A stretch of DNA of 7,411 nucleotides from Candidatus Poribacteria bacterium WGA-3G (GTDB taxonomy: Bacteria > Poribacteria > WGA-4E > WGA-3G), in the NCBI GenBank assembly GCA_000406005.1, contig ASZN01000013.1:1-7411 (forward strand), in the 5' to 3' direction. A program made the position numbers and the translations under genes. The notes under the pieces are model-generated. The model had not been told where the DNA came from and did not search any database. It saw nothing but the letters and a program-made list of their open reading frames with translations. Shown here piece after piece: positions 1-5,194 of the stretch; position 1 is the first letter of the stretch, and each line of letters starts with the position of its first letter.

Positions 1-460
1 TTGTGGGCGTGCCACTGAGCAGCCGCGTGGCTGGATTAAACGAGATCCCTGCCGGTATTGGGTCGAGGGTGTAAGTATAAGGGGCAGTGCCGCCCGTGGC
101 GATAGGTAAAGCGAGACTGGCAGGCGTGCCGATGGTGAACGTCTGATTGGCAACCGTAGATGGATTAAAGGTTACCGGTGCAGGCGGTGGGTCTGTTACT
201 GTAATCGTGAAGTTCAAAGTGGCAGAGGCACTGGTTGCATCTGTGACGGTGTATGTTGCGTTGGTGGTGCTAACTGTAGTGGGCGTGCCGGTAAGCGACC
301 GCGTTGCTGCATTAAAATTGATCCCGTTAGGTATCGGTGAGAGCGTGTAGGTATAGGGTGATGTTCCACCGGTTGCAACGGGCAACTGCAGTGGCGAGAT
401 AAGCGTGTTGACCGTAAACGTCTGATTCGCAATCGTAGGCGGCGTGAAGGCGAGTGCCGG
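1..460 (-). repeat. Tandem repeat of ~279 bp encoding Ig-like (He_PIG-type) domains
   Basis: The coding sequence repeats with a 93-residue (279-bp) period. Copy 1 covers roughly 191-460; copy 2 starts near 178 and is cut by the window edge. Matching landmarks in both are T(I/V)ANQTF, ATGGT(S/A)PYTYTL, IP(N/A)GI(N/S)FN and ATR(S/L)L(T/S)GTPT. At the DNA level the stretch from 1 aligns with that from 280, with many substitutions, so the duplication is not recent. More copies probably follow outside the window. Confidence 0.85.
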
Positions 461-1369
461 ACTCGGTGGAGTCGTGTTACCTGGTAGCCACTGTCGAATT
501 TCAGGCACGATGTGCGACATCAAGCTGCCGATATTAGCAAGTGGATCGCCGGTCTGCGAATTCCTTAGGCCGGCAAAATGGATCGCAATAACGCCTGTTC
601 CGTCACGCAGGAAGACGGGTGAACCAGAGGAGCCGGGCTCAGTGTCTGCACGATAAGCTAGTATGTACGGGAAAGTGGCGCGCGAGGTCGGTGTTAATCT
701 GGAGATTTGAGAGTTGCGCCGGACGATTTCTTTCGACCTGGCTTGGGGGTGCTGAATGATTTTCACGCTCTGACTCGAATCATCTGGGTCAGTGATTGTA
801 TCGAGTTCAAGCCACCCATAAGTGTTACCGATGGGTCTATCGAGTCTGAGGAGCGCGTAGTCCTTCACGTCATCCATTTTTACAATTTCTGACACACGGG
901 CTGTGATGCTGCCGCGTGTAGCATCATCACCTATATCTCGATAATAATCCATGTAGATTCTGTTACCTGCAATCGGGAGTAGTCCGGCAGTGTCGTGAAT
1001 ACAGTGGTGGTTTGTCATAAACAGATCAGGCCCGACCAGGAAACCCGTACAGCTCTTGTATAAGCCCGGAATGTTGCGACTCGGTATAATAAACCAGCCG
1101 ACTTTGCGTCCGAGTTGATAGTCTTGACTATTTGTCGGGAGGTCTCGCATTTTTTCAAAGTCTGGGCTACTGATGATAAACTCAGGTATGATTTGAGCGT
1201 CGGGGAGGCCTGGTATATCTGGTAGTCCCTTGCGGACTGGAAACTCTAAACCTTCGTCTGGGATAATTATTTCGGCGGGGTCGCCGTTTTCATCGGCGAA
1301 GGTGTTTGTGAGACAAAAGCTGCAACTGAATAGTAAGAAAAATAAAAAAAAGTGGAATTTTCTGCGCAT
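1..1369 (-). CDS. Secreted trypsin/V8-like serine protease with Ig-like tandem repeats (3' part beyond window)
   Basis: Probably a secreted endopeptidase; substrate unknown. I translated the minus strand from the ATG at 1369; the frame stays open for 456 codons to the window edge, so the C-terminus is missing. An AGGA lies 7 nt before the ATG. Residues 1-25 form a signal peptide (MRRK, then an F/L-rich core, probable cleavage after TFA). Residues ~85-295 are a chymotrypsin-fold protease: C107 and C123 are placed for the conserved disulfide, His122 lies in TNHHC, Asp170 in DYALLRLD and Ser248 in EPGSSGSPVF, so the catalytic triad is complete. The GSSGSP motif suits the S1B/V8-like group better than classical trypsin. 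After a Pro-rich linker (~297-307) come Ig-like repeats of the He_PIG type (~304-393, and 398 to the edge). The repeats probably place the protease at the cell surface or bind a ligand. Triad and signal peptide are seen; localisation is inferred. Confidence 0.9.
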   Translation of the reverse strand, partial: MRRKFHFFLFFLLFSCSFCLTNTFADENGDPAEIIIPDEGLEFPVRKGLPDIPGLPDAQIIPEFIISSPDFEKMRDLPTNSQDYQLGRKVGWFIIPSRNIPGLYKSCTGFLVGPDLFMTNHHCIHDTAGLLPIAGNRIYMDYYRDIGDDATRGSITARVSEIVKMDDVKDYALLRLDRPIGNTYGWLELDTITDPDDSSQSVKIIQHPQARSKEIVRRNSQISRLTPTSRATFPYILAYRADTEPGSSGSPVFLRDGTGVIAIHFAGLRNSQTGDPLANIGSLMSHIVPEIRQWLPGNTTPPSPALAFTPPTIANQTFTVNTLISPLQLPVATGGTSPYTYTLSPIPNGINFNAATRSLTGTPTTVSTTNATYTVTDATSASATLNFTITVTDPPPAPVTFNPSTVANQTFTIGTPASLALPIATGGTAPYTYTLDPIPAGISFNPATRLLSGTPT

Positions 1370-1376
1370 TTTATTT

Positions 1377-1380
1377 TCCT
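1377..1380 (-). promoter_or_regulatory. Ribosome binding site of the protease gene
   Basis: AGGA on the minus strand, 7 nt before the ATG at 1369. It supports this start, which is also the one that gives a complete signal peptide. Confidence 0.55.
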
Positions 1381-1456
1381 GTAGGGTGTTGACTTCAGCA
1401 TCCGACATCTTTCCTTACACCGGAAACCGACAGCATCTCCTAAATGTGTGTTATCT

Positions 1457-2512
1457 TTAGAGCGGGAACGTAACGCGTCGTCCCTCTCGTGCAGAACGAT
1501 ACGCACCCAATACCATCTCCACCGTTACCCGTCCATCTTCCACCGTAACATCGGGTTCCGTGTCGTTCTTTAGGCAGTCAATAAAAGGACGCGGCACACC
1601 AGCGATCCGTTCGCCGTGACCATCCGGAATCGGGATCCCCAAGTCCTTCCATGACGGTTCATCGCGCGTATACAACTTAAGCGCAACTGCATCCGCCGGA
1701 CGCGGGATATTACACGAGGGCGCGTCGCCGTAGTTCTGTATGACGACACCTTGATCGCCGTAGATTTCGGTCGTATTTTCACCCGCAAGGGTTACAGAAG
1801 TATTCAGCAAAATCGCCATCTCACCACCCGCAAACCGATAGACAGCCAACCCTGTGTCATCAGGAGCAACATCCGTTAAAATGTTATCAATTTCAGCGAT
1901 GACACTCGTCGGTTTACCGAGCATCCAGTAAATAAAATCGGTTGCGTGGGAGGCATCGTCCATGAACATCCCCATATTCTTTTCTGGGTCGATATGCCAT
2001 CGGCTGAGACCTGTTACAAAACCCTCACTAAACAGTGCATTGATACAGTGTCGGCGACGTAGCACACCGATTTTACCGAGCACGCCGCTGTCGATCAGTT
2101 CTTTCATCGCGATATTCGCCGGATCGCGTCGCATCTGGTACCCCATCATAAACTTAACGCCGGTCTTCTCTACGATTGCCGCAATCCGATCGCAATCTTC
2201 CAACGTCAGTGCCATCGGTTTCTGACAGAGGATATGTTTCCCTTCCGATGCTGCCGCTTCCACCATCTCCGCGTGCCGATTCGTTTCGCAGGTCACGATC
2301 ACAGCGTCAATATCAGGGTGGTTGACGACCTCTTCGAGGTGCGGTGAATAGTCCAAACCGTATTGTGACGCGGCGGTTTCGCCGCGTTCAACGTTATCGT
2401 CCCAACAAGCGACGAGTTGAACATCGTCAAACGTCTGCATCCGATTGCAATAGGCGTTAGCGTGTCCGTGTGCGAAACTTATGATACCGATACCAATTTT
2501 GGGTGTATTCAT
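1457..2512 (-). CDS. Gfo/Idh/MocA family NAD(P)-dependent oxidoreductase
   Basis: Probable cytoplasmic dehydrogenase acting on a sugar, inositol-like or related polyol substrate; the exact substrate cannot be told. The protein is 351 residues from the ATG at 2512, normal for the family; a TTG directly before it would add one residue. The N-terminal Rossmann fold begins KIGIGIISFAHGHA, a variant of the usual GxGxxG, with an acidic CWDDN segment at the end of the second strand. The family's EKP motif appears as QKP (Lys98, in CQKPMAL). In the C-terminal domain, DDASHATDFIYWMLG carries the usual Asp and His of the active site (Asp185, His189). The C-terminus FIDCLKND...VTVEDGRVTVEMVLGAYRSAREGRRV is typical. 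The protease gene follows 87 bp downstream on the same strand. A 19-bp hairpin with an AGGAG beyond it precedes the start, and no good Shine-Dalgarno sequence lies directly before the ATG. Family assignment is firm; substrate is open. Confidence 0.93.
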   Translation of the reverse strand: MNTPKIGIGIISFAHGHANAYCNRMQTFDDVQLVACWDDNVERGETAASQYGLDYSPHLEEVVNHPDIDAVIVTCETNRHAEMVEAAASEGKHILCQKPMALTLEDCDRIAAIVEKTGVKFMMGYQMRRDPANIAMKELIDSGVLGKIGVLRRRHCINALFSEGFVTGLSRWHIDPEKNMGMFMDDASHATDFIYWMLGKPTSVIAEIDNILTDVAPDDTGLAVYRFAGGEMAILLNTSVTLAGENTTEIYGDQGVVIQNYGDAPSCNIPRPADAVALKLYTRDEPSWKDLGIPIPDGHGERIAGVPRPFIDCLKNDTEPDVTVEDGRVTVEMVLGAYRSAREGRRVTFPL

Positions 2513-2521
2513 CAAATTCTT

Positions 2522-2563
2522 CGGTGTGGAAACCCCTGTCTTTAGGCAGGGGTTTCCACACCG
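2522..2563. repeat. 19-bp GC-rich hairpin with TTTA loop, IS200/IS605-end type
   Basis: Arms 2522-2540 and 2545-2563 pair along all 19 positions with one G-T wobble, around the loop TTTA at 2541-2544. The CCCCTG-TCTTTAGG-CAGGGG centre is the form common at IS200/IS605 ends. There is no T-run after either arm, so an intrinsic terminator is unlikely. Confidence 0.85.
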
Positions 2564-2568
2564 CTCCT
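2564..2568 (-). promoter_or_regulatory. AGGAG directly before the hairpin; possible hairpin-bridged ribosome binding site
   Basis: On the minus strand AGGAG abuts the 19-bp hairpin (2563-2522), and the dehydrogenase ATG lies 9 nt beyond the hairpin's other end. Linear spacing is 51 nt, too far to act, but with the stem folded the effective spacing is about 9 nt. Bacteriophage T4 gene 38 is a known case of such bridging. Function here is inferred. Confidence 0.35.
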
Positions 2569-2902
2569 ATAGTTCGTATGTAAAATAGAGTGCTGTTTTA
2601 ACACCACCTGCACATTGGGTGTTTGGATTCAGATTGGGCTGCTTCGTTGAACGAGACTGTCACGACTCGTCTAATAGACCTGACCCGGTGTCCTTACCAA
2701 AAGATTAGCGCAAACGTAAGTTTGCATTCTCGCTCTCGCGGTATATGTTGCCCCTTACAGATCACAGTATCGTAGAGTGAATCAGACTTGGGGAGCATCC
2801 GAAACGTTGTTTGTGCTGCCACGCACAGATACTGCGATATTTTACTGTAGTCAATAAGTTGCCCCCGTTCAACCGATAGGCTTGGCTGCCGTGTTGAACA
2901 AG

Positions 2903-2923
2903 CCCCCATGCTTTAGCTGGGGG
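2903..2923. repeat. GC-rich hairpin with TTTA loop, second end of the IS200/IS605-like element
   Basis: Arms CCCCCA(T)GC (2903-2911) and GCTGGGGG (2916-2923) form 8 bp with one bulged T around the loop TTTA (2912-2915). This CCCCCA..CTTTAG..TGGGGG form is a common IS200/IS605 end structure. It lies 8 nt from the stop codon of the toxin remnant. Confidence 0.75.
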
Positions 2924-2931
2924 TCACTGAC

Positions 2932-3084
2932 CTATAAGTTAATCCATTCTGTGAGTGTCTGTTGTGAGTCTGTTTCTGGGTTGAAAATATGTAAACCTTC
3001 AGCATAAGCCGCTCGGAGAAGGCGTTGGTCTGATTGAGTATATCGCTTTGCAAGAGCACTTGCATCAAAATAGAAATAGTACAC
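2932..3084 (-). pseudogene. PIN-domain (VapC-type) toxin with an internal deletion
   Basis: Fifty codons from a GTG at 3084 to a TAG at 2932. Residues 1-17 read VYYFYFDASALAKRYTQ, the start of a PIN-domain ribonuclease with its first catalytic Asp (Asp7). The frame then jumps straight to DQRLLRAAYAEGLHIFNPE, which matches the C-terminal part of the same family, where the DQRLL Asp is the last acidic residue. PIN toxins are usually ~130-150 residues, so about 90-100 residues from the middle, with the second and third acidic residues, are missing while the frame is kept. It should therefore be inactive as an RNase. The GTG is 2 bp after the antitoxin stop, the normal coupling of such pairs. The IS-like hairpin ends 8 nt beyond its stop, so the native C-terminus may also have been replaced. 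Family call is from recognised motifs at both ends. Confidence 0.75.
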
Positions 3085-3086
3085 AA

Positions 3087-3255
3087 TTATTTTTCTCTCT
3101 CCGCGATAATTGCCCGACTAAACTCGTTGTCCTCTGGCCGGATGCCGCTCTCAACCATACTGTTGCGAACTTCCTTAAGAGGCCTAGGTTTAAAATACAG
3201 TTTTCTCTAACCGATCTAACCGTTGGGTAATAGTTTCGAGTGTCTCTTTTTCCAT
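3087..3255 (-). pseudogene. Antitoxin of the PIN pair, broken by a +1 frameshift
   Basis: An ATG at 3255 with a strong AAAGGAG 8 nt before it opens MEKETLETITQRLDRLEKTVF and stops at TAA (3190-3192) after 21 codons. In the next frame the sequence continues KPRPLKEVRNSMVESG, then IRPEDNEFSRAIIAEREK and a TAA at 3087, 2 bp before the toxin GTG. The span is 169 nt, one more than 56 codons; removing one T from the run at the shift restores a 55-residue protein of usual antitoxin size. Position, size and coupling suggest an antitoxin; I cannot name its DNA-binding family, and the first segment looks like a short amphipathic helix. The shift site is TTT followed by TAA A, so a recoding event cannot be ruled out, but decay alongside the truncated toxin is simpler. 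Confidence 0.6.
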
Positions 3256-3263
3256 TGTTTAAA

Positions 3264-3268
3264 CTCCT
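3264..3268 (-). promoter_or_regulatory. Shine-Dalgarno sequence of the antitoxin remnant
   Basis: AGGAG, within AAAGGAG, on the minus strand 8 nt before the ATG at 3255. It is the strongest ribosome binding site in the window and supports the view that the broken frame was once a real gene. Confidence 0.7.
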
Positions 3269-3348
3269 TTGTTTTCTATTTCCTTTGTATGTATTAGCAT
3301 ATCACAAAAGTTGCCAGATGTCATATCAATTTGCTCAAAACAAGCAGA

Positions 3349-5010
3349 TCATTTCTCCAAAACAATCCGTACCTCCGCATCTACGCGATGCTCACTGAAA
3401 TTCACCTCTGCAGAAATCGGACCGAGGGATTCTAACGGAAACAGGTTTTCGGTGATTCGCCGTGTCAATGTTGCGTCCAGTTCCTGAGCAGAAAGCGAGA
3501 ACAACAGAGTCGCCAACGGCAGGAACCGTTTCAACTCCGGCACAAGCAGTTCGGGTTGTGCAAATAGTTCAGCACCGTTTGCCGCTGTTGAGAACGCCGT
3601 ATCCGATAGCGTAGACGTTTTACCGGTCGCCGCATCAATGACCGACTTTAACCCCCCAACTGTTGTGCTAAAGGCGAAATAGTCGTTCACGATTGCATAT
3701 CCACCCGTCGCTGCCAACAGAAAATTGAGACGGAGTTGCACGGGTTGCACAGTGATACCGTTGTAATCCTGTGGGGCAAGAAAATTAAGCGGTTTGCCAG
3801 CGATAGAAATTTTTCCCTGTTTCACGATGTCTAATACCGATTTCAATGCCTCAGGCATTTTCGCATGCGTGAGCAGAACCAAAGAAGGCACTACCCCAAC
3901 TTCATCAGGTTCAGGCGCAACCAACAGAACCGTCACATCTGTTCCGAGAACTTCGGAAAGATTGATATTGCCAAAGAGCTCCTGTATCTGCTGCCCCGAA
4001 ACCGGAAGCGTGGCGACCAAAGCAGTCCGTTCTGGAAAAGCGAAGGACGGTTTTGTGGCACCGTTAGTTGGCAGACTTATAGGGTTCGCACTTCTGCGCT
4101 TGCGGAAAGAATGTCGTGAAACAATCACACCGTCTTCATACCGGTTGCTGAACATCCAGAATTCTATTCCCTCGAACATGTTTCTTCCAAAAATCTGTTG
4201 AACGAGTGCGTTTGAATCGACTTCACCCCATACAGACTCGAGCTGCGCCACATCTACGTATCCGGTGCTTTTATCCTGACGATAGTGTTCTTGAATCTCT
4301 GATGCCATCGGGTGTTCAGTGATGAATCCTGCTTTTTTGTCTGCCGATTTCGCACCGGGGAGACCGGCATTGTAAAGATCAAGCGTCTCTATCAACAGCG
4401 TAGGTTCGAGGCTTAAGACCCCGATTCTCCCGATGAAGGTATAACTGAAATCGAGCGGATACCCAGTAATCGTGTTAATCGTGAATTCGCCATACGCGTT
4501 TTGGATGCGTCTGTATTTTGGATTGATTGCATCCGTCGCAGTCATCGCTTCAATACTCAGTTTCTCTGGACCGCCGACAGCAGTAATAAGAAGGAAAGTT
4601 AAGCCGCCGTCACGCTGGTAAACAGCGAGGATTGTCTCCTCACCAAAATAACCCGTGACCGTCTTAAGATCGAGTCTGCCACCCATCTCATATTCCCATA
4701 GCTGCTTCTGATACACCAGTTCTTTCCACCAGATTTGTTCGCTAATCTCAGTGAGAAGTGGCATTTGTGCAGTCTGTTTCCCTAATTCACTACGATTGAA
4801 AGTCTCGACCAACCCTTTCAACTCCTTGAGCGTCAGATAACAGATCGGGGACTCCGGCAGCAGTGTGATAAGATGCTGTTCGGGTTCCCATAGTGCCGTT
4901 CGGTTATAGATAACGGATAGCAAAATAATAACCCCAATAAGTGCGATTAGGCTGATGATAACAATTTTTTTGCGTCTGTTCAGCGGCATCGATTTTGAAA
5001 CCTTTTTCAT
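3349..5010 (-). CDS. Membrane-anchored extracytoplasmic protein of unknown function (DUF3352-like)
   Basis: Function unknown. From the ATG at 5010 the protein has 553 residues: a basic N-terminus (MKKVSKSMPLNRRKK), one membrane segment (~16-35, IVIISLIALIGVIILLSVIY), then a ~515-residue domain that should lie outside the cytoplasmic membrane. The opening LITLLPESPICYLTLKELKG followed by LVETFNRSELGKQ resembles the start of DUF3352-type proteins, where a 'proteins as ...YV.l.dl..ll..l..s.lgk' pattern begins a repeated alpha/beta unit; this match is from memory and modest. I see no catalytic motif. A TTG at 5034 would add eight residues and has a GGAGG (5038-5042) only 3 nt before it; the ATG has no good Shine-Dalgarno sequence at normal distance, so the start is uncertain. 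It has its own promoter and diverges from the membrane protein at 5195. Confidence 0.8.
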   Translation of the reverse strand: MKKVSKSMPLNRRKKIVIISLIALIGVIILLSVIYNRTALWEPEQHLITLLPESPICYLTLKELKGLVETFNRSELGKQTAQMPLLTEISEQIWWKELVYQKQLWEYEMGGRLDLKTVTGYFGEETILAVYQRDGGLTFLLITAVGGPEKLSIEAMTATDAINPKYRRIQNAYGEFTINTITGYPLDFSYTFIGRIGVLSLEPTLLIETLDLYNAGLPGAKSADKKAGFITEHPMASEIQEHYRQDKSTGYVDVAQLESVWGEVDSNALVQQIFGRNMFEGIEFWMFSNRYEDGVIVSRHSFRKRRSANPISLPTNGATKPSFAFPERTALVATLPVSGQQIQELFGNINLSEVLGTDVTVLLVAPEPDEVGVVPSLVLLTHAKMPEALKSVLDIVKQGKISIAGKPLNFLAPQDYNGITVQPVQLRLNFLLAATGGYAIVNDYFAFSTTVGGLKSVIDAATGKTSTLSDTAFSTAANGAELFAQPELLVPELKRFLPLATLLFSLSAQELDATLTRRITENLFPLESLGPISAEVNFSEHRVDAEVRIVLEK

Positions 5011-5082
5011 AATGCGGAGACTCTTCGGCGACAAAAACCTCCGTTAGATGTTCTGTTTCTGCTCCATCTTTATTTTAATTTG

Positions 5083-5111
5083 ATTATACCACACCTCTTT
5101 CCGGTATGCAA
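5083..5111 (-). promoter_or_regulatory. Sigma-70-type promoter for the 3349-5010 gene
   Basis: On the minus strand a perfect TATAAT (5088-5083) follows TTGCAT (5111-5106) with a 17-bp spacer. Predicted transcription start is near 5076, giving a 5' leader of about 40-65 nt depending on the start codon used. Confidence 0.55.
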
Positions 5112-5142
5112 TTCAATTCCCGTTGTGGTCAGAAAAAATTTG

Positions 5143-5171
5143 TTGCCAATAGACCGAAAATGACGTAAAAT
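5143..5171 (+). promoter_or_regulatory. Sigma-70-type promoter for the 5195-7081 gene
   Basis: TTGCCA (5143-5148) and TAAAAT (5166-5171), each 5 of 6 matches to consensus, are separated by exactly 17 bp. Predicted transcription start near 5178 leaves a leader of only ~17 nt before the GTG. It points away from the minus-strand promoter, with 31 bp between the two -35 boxes. Confidence 0.6.
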
Positions 5172-5194
5172 ATAGCAGTTTTTCTCGAAAGAAG

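Larger units (their letters stand above)
2522..2924 (-). mobile_element. Probable IS200/IS605-like deletion derivative (palindrome-bounded, no intact transposase)
   Basis: This ~400-bp stretch separates the dehydrogenase from the toxin remnant and has no recognisable intact gene. Both ends carry GC-rich hairpins with a TTTA loop (2522-2563 and 2903-2923), the signature of IS200/IS605 ends. The interior is rich in small dyads (2600-2623, 2644-2654, 2651-2670, 2669-2679, 2710-2725). On the minus strand an open frame from 2909 to 2694 reads MGACSTRQ... and, after its TAA, continues in frame as GHRVRSIRRVV...; I do not recognise it as TnpA or TnpB. The likely reading is a miniature element whose tnpA/tnpB were deleted, with the right end by the dehydrogenase. 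Exact ends lie a few to ~15 nt outside the hairpins and cannot be fixed here. Orientation is tentative. Confidence 0.5.

Noticed and set aside
147..892. Several short plus-strand open frames opposite the protease gene
   Set aside because: They lie antisense to a frame with a signal peptide, a full catalytic triad and Ig repeats; none has a recognisable motif.
1382..1456. Short minus-strand peptide MLSVSGVRKDVGC between the dehydrogenase and the protease
   Set aside because: AGGAG abuts the ATG with no spacing and the peptide is only 13 residues, so it is not supported as a gene.
2522..2563. Rho-independent terminator
   Set aside because: The stem is strong but neither strand has a T-run after it, and it lies directly before a start codon on the minus strand.
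2694..2909. A 71-residue minus-strand protein starting at 2909
   Set aside because: Its ATG lies inside the IS-type hairpin, the sequence matches nothing I recognise, and it fits better as part of a degraded mobile element.
3296..3329. Promoter for the toxin-antitoxin remnant (TGATATGCT extended -10 on the minus strand)
   Set aside because: The only -35-like sequence (TTGATA, 3329-3324) is 22 bp away, too far for a confident call.
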